A DNA stretch of 64,000 bases from UBA2638 sp046293135. Lineage in GTDB: Bacteria; Pseudomonadota; Alphaproteobacteria; Micavibrionales; Micavibrionaceae. The DNA lies in NCBI GenBank assembly GCA_046293135.1, contig JBKBPR010000002.1, positions 124,001-188,000 of the forward strand. The letters are read 5' to 3'. A program made the position numbers and the translations under genes. Positions 26,741-36,247 of the stretch are shown piece by piece (position 1 is the stretch's first letter; the number at the start of each line of letters is the position of its first letter). The notes below the pieces were generated by a model, which worked only from the letters and a program-made list of their open reading frames with translations, searched no databases and was not told the origin of the DNA.

Positions 26741-28195
26741 ATGACGGATCTTTTCGATTTCAAAAGCAATAGTGATGATGCGCCGCCAAAAAATGATGAG
26801 CCGCGCAAAAGCAATGTTCCCGAGTTTTCGGTCGGCGAACTTGCATTTTCCCTAAAACGTACGCTAGAGGAAAATTATGGCCGCATACGCGTACGCGGCG
26901 AGCTATCTCGAATCAGTATCGCCGGATCAGGTCACATGTATAGCACGCTCAAGGACGATCAGGCGGTGATTGATGCGGTGTGCTGGAAGGGTACATTGGG
27001 CGGGCTAAGCGTACGCCCAGAAGAGGGGCTGGAGGTGATTTGCACAGGGCGCATTTCCTCTTATCCCAAAAGCTCGAAATACCAGCTGATTATCGAATCG
27101 ATGGAGCTGGCGGGCGAAGGCGCATTGCTCAAAATGCTTGAAGAGCGCCGCAAACGCTTGGAGGCCGAAGGGCTATTTGCGGCAGAACGCAAAAAGCCGC
27201 TACCTTATTTGCCCAAAGTAATCGGCGTTGTGACCTCCCCGACAGGGGCGGTTATCCGTGATATTTTGCACCGTTTGCGCGACCGCTTTCCGCGCCATGT
27301 GCTTGTCTGGCCTGTGCTGGTGCAAGGTGAGGGCGCAGCCGAACAAATCGCCCGCGCCATTCAGGGCTTTGATGCGCTTGAGGGCGAAAGCGGTATAAAG
27401 GCGGAAAACGCGAAAATGCCTACAAGCACAACTACGCATAACACACCGCCCAAGCCCGATTTAATCATTGTGGCGCGGGGCGGCGGCTCTCTGGAGAATT
27501 TAATGGCGTTCAACGAGGAAATCGTGGTGCGGGCGATTGCAAATTGCTCCATCCCGCTTATTTCCGCAGTCGGCCATGAAACCGACACGACACTGGCCGA
27601 TTATGCCGCCGATCAGCGCGCGCCGACCCCGACCGCCGCCGCAGAAATGGCCGTCCCTGTCAGAGCCGAGCTTTATGCGCTGCTGAAGGATGATGAAAAG
27701 CGGCTGGTCAACGGGCTTCATCGCACCGTGCGGGAAAGACAGCAAAGACTGGAAACCTTGAGCGCGAAATTGGGCGATCCGGCGCGGCTCTTGGATTCCC
27801 AAGCGCAAAATCTTGATTTGTTGGCCGAGCGTCTCAAAGGCAATTTCAAGAATACACTCGCCAAGCGGGAGGCCGCGCTCAGCCGCTTGGCCGGAAATTT
27901 GCGCCATCCGAAAATGTTGCTCGATAACGCCGCACAGAAATTAGGCTCGCAGCATGAGCGACTCAAAAATACCCTGCCGCGCCTGCTTGAAGCAAAAACA
28001 AAGGAACTCGGCAGTACGGCGCGTATCCTTGATTCGCTCTCTTATACCAATGTTCTCAAACGCGGCTATGTTGTTGTGCGCTCCGAGGCCAATATAGCGA
28101 TCAGCGCGCCCGAAACCATCACAAGCGGCCAGAGCCTTGAGCTAGAATTTGCCGATAACAAACGGGTTAAGGTAGCCGCCAAACCCGCCGAATAG
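26741..28195 (+). CDS. xseA: Exodeoxyribonuclease VII large subunit
   Basis: The large subunit of ExoVII, a processive single-strand nuclease, 484 residues from this start. The N-terminal OB-fold (about 30-130) contains VRGELSRISIAGSGHMYSTL. The catalytic domain has VIGVVTSPTGAVIRDIL, GGGSLENLMAFN and SAVGHETDTTLADYAAD with the conserved Asp. A long coiled coil follows (about 300-430). ATG codons at 26720, 26732 and 26741 are possible; the last gives the customary MTDLF beginning and none has a clear ribosome site. The small subunit xseB is not in the window. Confidence 0.94.
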   Translation: MTDLFDFKSNSDDAPPKNDEPRKSNVPEFSVGELAFSLKRTLEENYGRIRVRGELSRISIAGSGHMYSTLKDDQAVIDAVCWKGTLGGLSVRPEEGLEVICTGRISSYPKSSKYQLIIESMELAGEGALLKMLEERRKRLEAEGLFAAERKKPLPYLPKVIGVVTSPTGAVIRDILHRLRDRFPRHVLVWPVLVQGEGAAEQIARAIQGFDALEGESGIKAENAKMPTSTTTHNTPPKPDLIIVARGGGSLENLMAFNEEIVVRAIANCSIPLISAVGHETDTTLADYAADQRAPTPTAAAEMAVPVRAELYALLKDDEKRLVNGLHRTVRERQQRLETLSAKLGDPARLLDSQAQNLDLLAERLKGNFKNTLAKREAALSRLAGNLRHPKMLLDNAAQKLGSQHERLKNTLPRLLEAKTKELGSTARILDSLSYTNVLKRGYVVVRSEANIAISAPETITSGQSLELEFADNKRVKVAAKPAE

Positions 28196-28316
28196 CCGCA
28201 AAACTCCATTATGGTATTTTCTTGCCAAGGCTGCTAAAATCAATCTATTCGGCGATAACGACAATAACGGCAATGCAACGTAATACAACGCACGGCAAGC
28301 GGACTGAAATTTCTAG

Positions 28317-28907
28317 ATGCGCATAAGTCTTGAAGATTTGATGGAAAAACTCGGCACAGGGCGGGTGATGACCCCGTATGAGAGCCAGCCTTGGGTTGTG
28401 TATGATGCGGATCAGGGGATTACATGTTCAGCCGAAGTGCGCGTCGGCCCCGGCTATAGCGATATTGAAACTGAAATCCAGTTTTTATATGACGAATTTG
28501 AAATGGGGGTTGTCGATCCCGATGCGCATTTAGACCCGCCGCCGCCGCAAATGATTGACGGGGTTGAAGTTTACCAGCCGCCGCGTCCGAAAAATCTGAT
28601 TATCGACGGTCAGCAGCAAATCCTGAAAATGCGTATCCTGCCCGCCACCGAAGACACGTGGAGCCCGACCAGCCTGCTGGTCAAGGGCATTGAATATTAC
28701 AATAAATTCCCGAATTGGGATGAAAAGGGCATTGATTTTTTTCGGGCGGCTATTGAAACCATGCTGATGGGCGAAATCCCCAATTTTGACGAGATGATTG
28801 AATCAACGTTGGTCGATGATAGTGATTGGGGCGGTGGCCGCCGTGGCCGTATCGGACGCAAATCGCCGAAAGCCAATCCCGCCGCGCTGCTCGGCATGAA
28901 AAAATAA
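28317..28907 (+). CDS. Hypothetical acidic protein
   Basis: A 196-residue soluble protein that I do not recognise. The first 150 residues are acidic, with a PPPP stretch near residue 80 and a helical WDEKGIDFFRAAIETML segment. The C-terminus switches to a GGGRRGRIGRK basic tract. It has no signal or membrane segment. It is convergent with the TerD-like gene (33 bases between stops). Its base usage looks normal for a gene of this chromosome. Confidence 0.65.
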   Translation: MRISLEDLMEKLGTGRVMTPYESQPWVVYDADQGITCSAEVRVGPGYSDIETEIQFLYDEFEMGVVDPDAHLDPPPPQMIDGVEVYQPPRPKNLIIDGQQQILKMRILPATEDTWSPTSLLVKGIEYYNKFPNWDEKGIDFFRAAIETMLMGEIPNFDEMIESTLVDDSDWGGGRRGRIGRKSPKANPAALLGMKK

Positions 28908-28940
28908 ATTCTAAAGAGTAGACCTTAGAAAATCGCGAAG

Positions 28941-29585
28941 CTATTGATCAATAATGATCAAGCCTTTTGAGCGAGCATAACTAGCCATACCATCCATATG
29001 GTATTCGGCAGCCGGCTTAAAGTGCCATTTCGGACCTTCACGGTCAAGATAACCAACGACAATACCTGTTTCAGGCCGCTCCTTCACAGCGTCATTTAAG
29101 CTATATCGCAAAATTTCATGATTGGTGATCTCATCCACAATACGCACATAAGTATTGCGAACCATGCCAAGGCTTTGGTCTTTTTCCAGCCCTTGATAAA
29201 TCGAAAGAAAAACAGCAATACGGATAATATCAAACGGAATACCGTGCAGATCGACAGAAATTATTTCATCATCGCCCTCACCCGCCCCTGTGCGACTATC
29301 ACCATGCAGCTTAACAGCGCCGTCAAAAGACATCGGCGCGTTATAAAATACGAAATCTCCATCTTCACGCGTTTGGTCTTTCCGATCGAGAAAAAACAAG
29401 CTGACATCAAGGTCAACAGCCTCGCCATCAAATACGTTAAGTTCCCAGCCCATCCCAACACGAAGGCGATGTAAATGCGGAATTTTTTCAAACAGGTTTA
29501 TATCATCACCGAGAAAAACAAAGCCGTCATCAATTTCGACTTCTTTGTCTTCATAGCGGGTATTAAACATATCATCTTCGGACAT
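28941..29585 (-). CDS. TerD family stress-response protein
   Basis: A 214-residue TerD-domain protein. The family hallmarks are VDLDVSLFFLD (57-67) and HGDSRTGAGEGDDEIISVDL (94-113), the acidic stretch that binds Ca2+ in characterised TerD proteins. The C-terminal part contains the RIVDEITNHEILRYSL segment, also family-typical. TerD proteins belong to tellurite/phage/colicin resistance clusters whose mechanism is thought to involve metal-dependent assemblies near the membrane. It lies 12 bases downstream of a Ca2+/cation antiporter gene on the same strand, which fits the calcium theme. Confidence 0.88.
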   Translation of the reverse strand: MSEDDMFNTRYEDKEVEIDDGFVFLGDDINLFEKIPHLHRLRVGMGWELNVFDGEAVDLDVSLFFLDRKDQTREDGDFVFYNAPMSFDGAVKLHGDSRTGAGEGDDEIISVDLHGIPFDIIRIAVFLSIYQGLEKDQSLGMVRNTYVRIVDEITNHEILRYSLNDAVKERPETGIVVGYLDREGPKWHFKPAAEYHMDGMASYARSKGLIIIDQ

Positions 29586-29597
29586 AATTCTGCTTTC

Positions 29598-30572
29598 TTA
29601 AGCCATATAGATGTAAATATTATAAACCACATAAGCGGCAAGAAACAACAGCCCAGTAAAACGGGTGATCTTATTGAGGAATATCAGTATCAGGGCAAAG
29701 ATAACGCTGACCAGCACCACAACCCAGATATCAAATCCGGCAAGCTGTGGGTCATAGCTGCTTTCAGCAATCGGTTTGACCAAAGCCGTTACGCCCAAAA
29801 TCATCAAAATGTTAAAGACATTCGAGCCGATAATATTGCCCAGAACCATCTCGCTTTGCCCTTTGCGTCCGGCAATAATACAGGTTGAAAGCTCCGGCAA
29901 GGATGTTCCGAGCGCAATAATGCTCAAGGCAATCACCGATTCAGGAACGGAAAGAATTTTTGCCGTAACTTGCGCGCCGCGCACAAGGAACTCCGCACCC
30001 GCACAAACCGCAATCAAACCGATAAACAAAAATACATAGGGCTGGAGCGGGTAGGAATAGCTCTGCTCTTCCATATTGGCCGCTTCTTCGGACATTTCCT
30101 GATTTTTGGACATGCGGTATTGCAAAATAATATACCCGACCAGCATCGCAATCATAATCGCGCCATAAATACGGCCGATATCACCCATAAACATCAAATA
30201 GGTCAAAACCGATGTCGCAATCAGCATAAAGGTCAAATCTTTGATAACGCTTTTTGCGGTTGTCTTGAGCGTGACGAACAACGCCGTCATACCAATCACA
30301 AGAAGCACATTGGCAATGTTCGAGCCCATCACATTCCCGATCGCAATACCGCCCGAGCCTTGTAAATTTGCAACCAGCGATACCACCAATTCAGGGAGTG
30401 ATGTGCCGATCGCCACAATCGTAAATCCAACCACCATCGGCGCAATGCCGAAATGTACCGCGACATAAGAGGCCGAATCAACCGTCCAGTTCCCGCCCTT
30501 GACCAACAGGATAAACCCTAGCCCCATCGCCCCCGCAGCCAACAGAAACAGCTCAATATCGCTCAATACCAT
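29598..30572 (-). CDS. Calcium/sodium antiporter (CaCA family, YrbG-like)
   Basis: A 324-residue membrane antiporter with about ten hydrophobic helices in two inverted halves. Each half carries the alpha-repeat signature: IAIGTSLPELVVSL with GNVMGSNIANVLL (about 55-95) and IALGTSLPELSTCI with GNIIGSNVFNILM (about 221-262). The family exchanges Ca2+ for Na+ or H+. The gene lies between TerA-like and TerD-like genes on the same strand, and its stop is 12 bases from the TerD start, so co-transcription with TerD is likely. Confidence 0.94.
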   Translation of the reverse strand: MVLSDIELFLLAAGAMGLGFILLVKGGNWTVDSASYVAVHFGIAPMVVGFTIVAIGTSLPELVVSLVANLQGSGGIAIGNVMGSNIANVLLVIGMTALFVTLKTTAKSVIKDLTFMLIATSVLTYLMFMGDIGRIYGAIMIAMLVGYIILQYRMSKNQEMSEEAANMEEQSYSYPLQPYVFLFIGLIAVCAGAEFLVRGAQVTAKILSVPESVIALSIIALGTSLPELSTCIIAGRKGQSEMVLGNIIGSNVFNILMILGVTALVKPIAESSYDPQLAGFDIWVVVLVSVIFALILIFLNKITRFTGLLFLAAYVVYNIYIYMA

Positions 30573-30737
30573 TTAAGTACCACCTGTCAAAAATAAACGC
30601 CGATAGCTCTGCGCAGCATACAGTTTACTACCACTGCCGAGCGATACCAAACGCTCTTTTTGTGAGCCGAGAAAAATATATTAGATGTTTTTAAAAATCG
30701 GTGACTTTTAATTTTAGAGAAGCGCCAAGTCTTGACC

Positions 30738-31481
30738 CTAGCTTTTCTTACCATCCGCCCAGTCCAAACCGAATCCGAACGCCCTGTCCATTTCCAAATG
30801 GCCGGGGAAGTATTCGGTATAATTCGTCAGCTTAATCCCGCCGCGCACATTCTCGATTCCCGCAACAGCGCAAAGATCAAGCTTGTCATCATGGTGTTTG
30901 AGCGTCACATACAGATCATTTTCACCCGGCACGTCAACGACGATTTGGGGCTTGATCAAGCCCCAATTCGGGGCGCCCTTATAGATATAAATATAAATTA
31001 AGATCCGCTTAATCTCGTTCCAGTGCTTGCCGTTCACAAGGATATATTCATCATGCCCATCGGCGCAGCCTGTGCGCTCATCGCCCGATAAAGCCATAAA
31101 AGGCGGTGCATCGAAATTCCCGAACTTCTCGCCGAAAGCCTGAATAGCCCCGCGTGAGCCGTCTTGCATCTCATACAAACAGCCAATATCAAGATCGACC
31201 CCGACTTTTTTCATTTTCTTGAAAAACTTACCGAAAAAACCGGCTTGTTCGACGTGAATATTGTCCCACGCCACGCCGATCAGGATGGATTCAAACCCGT
31301 TTGCCCCTGGGCTAATCGCAACACTGCCGCCCGGCTCGGTCAGAAACTCACAATTTTCAGGATGGTCGCTAGCCTCGCGATACCCCGCCGCACCAAGTGC
31401 GCCGCCATGGCCGGAGAATTTCGCGCGGCTGCGTGTTGCATCAATCATAGAGCTTGCAGATTGGCTGGGTTCATCACTCAT
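30738..31481 (-). CDS. TerA/TerD-like stress protein
   Basis: A 247-residue protein whose core is a TerD-like fold: VDLDIGCLYE (95-104) and LSGDERTGCADGHDEYILVN (131-150), with the acidic metal-binding motif. The C-terminal EMDRAFGFGLDWADGKK resembles the end of TerA proteins (AFGWG.W..GRK), so TerA is the closer relative. The N-terminal 45 residues are low in order. It lies 165 bases upstream of the antiporter on the same strand. Together with the next two genes it makes a compact Ter-type set, although terB, terC, terE and terZ are not present here. Confidence 0.85.
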   Translation of the reverse strand: MSDEPSQSASSMIDATRSRAKFSGHGGALGAAGYREASDHPENCEFLTEPGGSVAISPGANGFESILIGVAWDNIHVEQAGFFGKFFKKMKKVGVDLDIGCLYEMQDGSRGAIQAFGEKFGNFDAPPFMALSGDERTGCADGHDEYILVNGKHWNEIKRILIYIYIYKGAPNWGLIKPQIVVDVPGENDLYVTLKHHDDKLDLCAVAGIENVRGGIKLTNYTEYFPGHLEMDRAFGFGLDWADGKKS

Positions 31482-31555
31482 GAGGTCACTCTCCCTCTCA
31501 AAATCATTAAAAACATAAGGCTCTTTGATATCATAATTTACCGCATAAATCCAAG

Positions 31556-32140
31556 TTAAAGCCGTATGTGGCAGCCTTGAATATGATCGTTCACCATCCC
31601 CATCGCCTGCATAAAGGCGTAACAGGTTGTTGCGCCGACAAATTTCCAGCCGCGCTTTTTCAAATCCTTTGACAATTTTTGTGATTCTGGGGTTTGTGCG
31701 GCGATATCGGCGCGTGATTTCGGCTTACTTTGGGTCTGTGGTTTAAATTGTTGAAAATAAGCCAATAAGCTTCCGAACTCCACGACCAGCTCCTGCGCTC
31801 TGGCGGCATTGTTGATCGTCGCTTCAATTTTGCCGCGGTGACGAATAATCCCCTCATTTTGCAACAGGCGCTCAACATCCTTTTGCGTGTAAAGACAAAC
31901 CTTATTGAAATCAAAGCCGTCAAAGGCAGCGCGGAAATTCTCACGCTTGCGCAAAATCGTGATCCAGCTCAGCCCAGCCTGAAACCCCTCGAGACAGATT
32001 TTCTCAAACAGCCGAAAATCTTTGGTAACAACACGCCCCCATTCCTCATCATGATAGCGGACATAAAGCGGATCATCGCCACACCACCAGCAGCGCGTCA
32101 AGCCATCCGCGCCCGCAATCAATCCGTCAAATGCCGTCAT
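31556..32140 (-). CDS. tag: DNA-3-methyladenine glycosylase I
   Basis: A 194-residue base-excision enzyme that removes 3-methyladenine. The zinc ligands are in place: C17 and H30 in the N-terminal RCWWCGDDPLYVRYHDEEWG, and the C-terminal HIQGC (H-x3-C). The catalytic-pocket segment ICLEGFQAGLSWITILRKREN is nearly identical to that of the characterised enzyme. A short insertion (about 135-155, Gln/Lys/Ser-rich) lies before the last domain. It is immediately upstream of the TerA-like gene on the same strand (74 bases). Confidence 0.95.
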   Translation of the reverse strand: MTAFDGLIAGADGLTRCWWCGDDPLYVRYHDEEWGRVVTKDFRLFEKICLEGFQAGLSWITILRKRENFRAAFDGFDFNKVCLYTQKDVERLLQNEGIIRHRGKIEATINNAARAQELVVEFGSLLAYFQQFKPQTQSKPKSRADIAAQTPESQKLSKDLKKRGWKFVGATTCYAFMQAMGMVNDHIQGCHIRL

Positions 32141-32301
32141 ATTTTACCTTTTTGCAATAGAGTTCTGCGATAATAAATGAGATAATCTCAAAGTCCGTTA
32201 AACAGTGTTTTTTTAGATTACACAACCAAACCCAATACAAAGAAATAAGATTTTATCACTCTTCCGTCACGTTGTTTTTAAATTGAAGGGAAAATTCACC
32301 G

Positions 32302-33426
32302 ATGCAGGTATTCACAAAAATCGGTTCATTCATCGATAAAATCTATTATCGGGTTTTCCCGAGTTGTGACACGGAAAAGAAATTGGGGCTTACCCCTTAT
32401 GATGCACAAAACGATAATGCGAGCGACGATCCCGAAATCAAGGATTTGCGGGATATGGATGATGAGAGCTTTCTAAAACGCGTCAAGCCCGATCTGGATA
32501 TTCTGGAATCGCTGCGGGAGATAAAGTTCAAAACCTATAAGCTACGCAAAAAGCTCGCTGTTCCCGTCTGTGCAGTTTTGCTGCCGATTACAGGCTATAT
32601 CGACTATCTATTGCTATGGCTGCAACGCGGTAGTGATGACGGCGCGGCGGGGCTAACCGTGCTTATCGCGGGCGGCATTTACTGGTGGGTCACGCAGCCC
32701 AAACGCGAATATGCAAGGGCGTATAAGGAAACCATTTTGCCCAAGCTGGCCAAGGTCTTCGGCAATTTCACCTTTAAGATTGACGGAAAAATTCCGATGG
32801 AAAGCCTCAAACCATCGCAAATTATGCCCTCGCATGACAGCTATAATTCCGAAGATTATTTCCAAGGTGTCTATAAGGGCGTTGAGATCGAGTTTTCTGA
32901 AATTCATCTCACCGAGCAGCAAGGCTCCGGCAAAAACCGCCGTACCGTGACCAAATTCAAAGGGCTTGCGGTATTGCTCAAAATGCAGCGCAAGAAATTT
33001 CTCGGGCATACGACACTGGAGCGCAACAGCTCGTCCATAGGCGAATGGTTCCGGCAAAAGTCTTTCAGCCTCAAAAAAGCCCGCATGGCCGACCCCGAAT
33101 TTGAAAAGCTGTTCGATGTCTATACCAATGATCAGGTTGAGGCGCGGTATCTGGTTGATCCGCTGATGATCGAAAACCTCAAGGCGCTCTATGACGAATA
33201 TAGCGGCAAAGGCATGATTGCGGCCTGGTATGAATCGCAAATGCTGGTGCTGGTATCCAGCGACCACAATCATTTCGAGCCTGCCTCTATCAAAATTCCC
33301 GCCACCGATCCGCAAAGCGTTTTGAATATGAAACGCGAGATCGGTCAGATTCTCTCGATTATCGACAGGCTCGATTTGTTTGATCCGCGCGCGGTAGAGG
33401 ACGAAAAGCAAGCCATTCCCGCATAG
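32302..33426 (+). CDS. DUF3137 domain-containing membrane protein
   Basis: A 374-residue protein of the DUF3137 type. A charged cytoplasmic start (about 1-85) precedes two hydrophobic segments (about 88-105 and 112-132, ending YWWVTQPKREYAR), and then a large soluble domain with ILPKLAKVFGNFTF, EDYFQGVYKGVEIEFSEIHL and FKGLAVLL. The function is unknown; the family is widespread in bacteria. AAGGGA lies before the ATG. It is divergent from the tag-TerA-antiporter-TerD run, so shared regulation from the 32141-32301 gap is possible. Confidence 0.8.
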   Translation: MQVFTKIGSFIDKIYYRVFPSCDTEKKLGLTPYDAQNDNASDDPEIKDLRDMDDESFLKRVKPDLDILESLREIKFKTYKLRKKLAVPVCAVLLPITGYIDYLLLWLQRGSDDGAAGLTVLIAGGIYWWVTQPKREYARAYKETILPKLAKVFGNFTFKIDGKIPMESLKPSQIMPSHDSYNSEDYFQGVYKGVEIEFSEIHLTEQQGSGKNRRTVTKFKGLAVLLKMQRKKFLGHTTLERNSSSIGEWFRQKSFSLKKARMADPEFEKLFDVYTNDQVEARYLVDPLMIENLKALYDEYSGKGMIAAWYESQMLVLVSSDHNHFEPASIKIPATDPQSVLNMKREIGQILSIIDRLDLFDPRAVEDEKQAIPA

Positions 33427-33517
33427 ATATAGATAAGGTAGCGCGGAGGGGTTTGGACGGCCTTTTAATCATTCCGCCCGCGCCCATGACGCAGCCATCA
33501 CGCGCATTACAGGTTTA

Positions 33518-34234
33518 TTACGCCATATCAAATAACAGTAATTCCGCATTATCCGAAACGATATGAAGCTTGATACTGTCTTGGTCAGTCATTTCCAACC
33601 CGTCACCCTCTTTGAGGGTTTCGGAGTCAATTTTGACCGCGCCGCGCAGAATTTGCAAAAATCCGCGACGTCCGCTCAGGAAATTATGCTCCAGCACAGC
33701 CCCTTCAGGCGCTTTGCTGTAATACAGCTTTACATCTTGCTGAATATCAATCACGCCAGCGCTATCACCAGTGCCGCTGTGCTGTCCGATTAGCTTCCAG
33801 CCCGTCGGCAGTTCGGGAGCATCTTGCAATGACATTTGCTGATACATCGGCGCAATATCCCGCTTATCGGGTATAATCCAGATTTGATAAAAATGGCCAT
33901 TCTCGCTTTGGGAGGCGTTGAACTCGGAGTGAGTCACCCCGCTTCCCGCGCTCATTTTCTGGATCTCACCAGCCTTGATCACAGAACCTGTGCCCATCGA
34001 ATCCTTATGCTCCAGCGCGCCTTCAAGCACCAGCGTGATAATCTCCATATTGTCATGCGGATGGGTCGGAAACCCACTGCCGCCGATAATCCGGTCATCA
34101 TTGATAACACGCAACGGGCCAAACCCCATTCTCTCCGGATCCATAAAATATCCGAAAGAGAATGTATGCGCGCTATCCAGCCATCCTGTTTTTGTTTTAC
34201 CACGCAAATCGCGGTCGTGAATTTTCATGCCCAT
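33518..34234 (-). CDS. Pirin family bicupin protein
   Basis: A 238-residue pirin-like protein (YhhW type, some members with quercetin 2,3-dioxygenase activity). The N-terminal cupin has the metal-binding HPHDNMEIITLVLEG and GVTHSEFNAS segments with the expected histidines, followed by GHFYQIWIIP. The C-terminal cupin is present but lacks clear metal ligands, as is usual. An in-frame TTG at 34252 exists, but AAAGGA lies nine bases before the ATG at 34234, which decides the start. Confidence 0.92.
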   Translation of the reverse strand: MGMKIHDRDLRGKTKTGWLDSAHTFSFGYFMDPERMGFGPLRVINDDRIIGGSGFPTHPHDNMEIITLVLEGALEHKDSMGTGSVIKAGEIQKMSAGSGVTHSEFNASQSENGHFYQIWIIPDKRDIAPMYQQMSLQDAPELPTGWKLIGQHSGTGDSAGVIDIQQDVKLYYSKAPEGAVLEHNFLSGRRGFLQILRGAVKIDSETLKEGDGLEMTDQDSIKLHIVSDNAELLLFDMA

Positions 34235-34334
34235 CAGGCACCATCCTTTCAACGTCTATAACTAAAATTTGGGGGAAAAACGTAATGTTTATCTTACCCT
34301 ATATCAATTAGAACGGCGCGTCCGAAAATCAAGC

Positions 34335-36020
34335 TTAATAGCGTGTACTCGCCCAATGCGCTAGATACAAAAGCGGCCAGAGGTTTTTTGATGGCAAAGA
34401 AGACACGGCGCTTAACTCTTCACGGCTCAACAATTCACGCATCAAGGCGCTGCCTGTGATCATCGCCAAGACCTCGCTGCGTCTATTGTCAATCCACGCC
34501 CCGACAGGGACGGTAAAGCCCTGCTTTTTCGCAAAGGCTGGATAGTCGGGAAATTCACGGCTCAGCCATTTTTTGAGCAGGTATTTCCCGTGCTTGCCCT
34601 GACGTTTCAAGCCATCAGGCAAATGGAAAGCAAAGGGTGAGAAATCCTGATCAAGATAGGGCGTGCGGCCTTCCAGACCATGCGCCATCAAACAAATATC
34701 AAGCTTGACCAAAAGATCATTGGGCAGATATGTCCAAATATCCTTGGCCTGTTTTTTCTGAAGACTTGTCCAAGCCGCATGATATGAGGAGCGATGCGGA
34801 TCATCACGAAAAACGGCACGCCAGTCCTTCCAAAAACGCGGCTTGTAACGGCCATAGCCCGCCAGCATTTCATCACCGCCCTCACCGCATAAAACAACGC
34901 GCTCGCTTTGTGCGGCGCGGCGCGCCAAAAGCCATGTCGGGATAATCGCATAATCGGCCACGGGGTCGTCCATATAGGCGGCGATCAGCGGCAAATTCTC
35001 CCAAAAATCGGCCTCGCGCACCAGAATTTCATTATAGGCAAAGCCCATAGCTTTGGCGGTTTTTTGGGCAATTTCGCGCTCATCCTTGGCCGCCGCGACA
35101 TCAAAGGCCGCCGTATAGGTCTGAACAGCCTCAACGCCCAGTTTTTTGAGCGCCACACATAAGGAGGTGGAATCAACCCCGCCGCTGAGAAAAACACCAT
35201 AACCGACATCCGAGCGGGTATGTTTTTGCACCGAATCCAAGAGCTGCGCCTCCAAATCCTCCAGCGCCTTCTGCGGATCGGCGCTCTTATAGTCGCGCTC
35301 TTGAGAACCTTCATGCTTTTGCAAACTCTCAATCCAATATTGCGCGGTGAGGCGGTTTTTCTCGTAAACCCTGACCTCACCGGGTTTGAGCTTGGAGAGT
35401 CCCTGATACGGCACATCGCCTTGCTGCAAATAGCCTTTGGCCAGCCAGCCGCGCAATTTTGCAGGATCGGGGGCGCATGATTGTGATGGCGATGGTGATG
35501 GTGCTTGTGTTTGCGATTGGGAACGAAGCGCGTGAATGGCCTTGATCTCCGAGGCAAAGCTTAGCGCCTCTGAGCTTTCTTCGATGTAAAACGGCTTAAT
35601 CCCGAACGGGTCGCGCGCCAATATCAATCGCTCATGACGAGGATCATAAAGCGCAACCGCATACATGCCGCGCAAATATTTGGGGAAGTCCGCTCCCTTG
35701 GCTTGATAAAGCGCCAAGATCGATTCCGTATCCGATTGCGTTTGATAGGGATAGTTTTGCGCGAGCATATCGCGCAATTCAGGGTCGTTATAAATCTCGC
35801 CGTTAAAGACAATCGTGACGCCGAAACGACCTGTCATCGGCTGCGCGCCCGCGGCCAGATCAACAATCGAAAGGCGGGTATGCACCAACCCGACATTGCC
35901 CGCGATATGAATTCCGCAGCCATCAGGCCCCCGCCTTGCCAAGGCCGCTTGCGCCCGCTCCAGCCCCGCCTTATCCGGCGCGGATTGGTCAAATTTCAAT
36001 GTTCCGGCAATTCCGCACAT
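34335..36020 (-). CDS. asnB: Asparagine synthetase (glutamine-hydrolysing)
   Basis: A 561-residue AsnB-type amidotransferase. The mature N-terminal nucleophile C2 is followed by GIAGTLKF; the glutaminase domain (about 1-185) contains RRGPDG and FNGEIYN. The synthetase domain contains the ATP pyrophosphatase loop VFLSGGVDSTSLCVALK and VLCGEGGDEMLAGYGRYK. Between the two domains (about 177-192) lies a low-complexity Ser/Gln/Pro insertion encoded by a degenerate trinucleotide/hexanucleotide repeat. Such enzymes make asparagine, though some act on other acceptors in exopolysaccharide loci; nothing here points to the latter. Confidence 0.92.
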   Translation of the reverse strand: MCGIAGTLKFDQSAPDKAGLERAQAALARRGPDGCGIHIAGNVGLVHTRLSIVDLAAGAQPMTGRFGVTIVFNGEIYNDPELRDMLAQNYPYQTQSDTESILALYQAKGADFPKYLRGMYAVALYDPRHERLILARDPFGIKPFYIEESSEALSFASEIKAIHALRSQSQTQAPSPSPSQSCAPDPAKLRGWLAKGYLQQGDVPYQGLSKLKPGEVRVYEKNRLTAQYWIESLQKHEGSQERDYKSADPQKALEDLEAQLLDSVQKHTRSDVGYGVFLSGGVDSTSLCVALKKLGVEAVQTYTAAFDVAAAKDEREIAQKTAKAMGFAYNEILVREADFWENLPLIAAYMDDPVADYAIIPTWLLARRAAQSERVVLCGEGGDEMLAGYGRYKPRFWKDWRAVFRDDPHRSSYHAAWTSLQKKQAKDIWTYLPNDLLVKLDICLMAHGLEGRTPYLDQDFSPFAFHLPDGLKRQGKHGKYLLKKWLSREFPDYPAFAKKQGFTVPVGAWIDNRRSEVLAMITGSALMRELLSREELSAVSSLPSKNLWPLLYLAHWASTRY

Positions 36021-36247
36021 GGTGATATTCTTCTTGCGACTTGGTATTTGTTGCTGCTGTTTCGGCTATTCCTATTGAGTGAAGAATAGCGCAGCCACTC
36101 CAAGCGGGATAGAGGATTTTCGCAACAATCCTTTTAAAAACCCCGCTTTACCGCCAAAACAATGCCTTTTCCCGTAAAACAGCCCTTCCCGTTTGCGAAA
36201 AACCCTGCTATTTATAGCGCTCTGAAATTTTAATATCGGGAGTGGAC

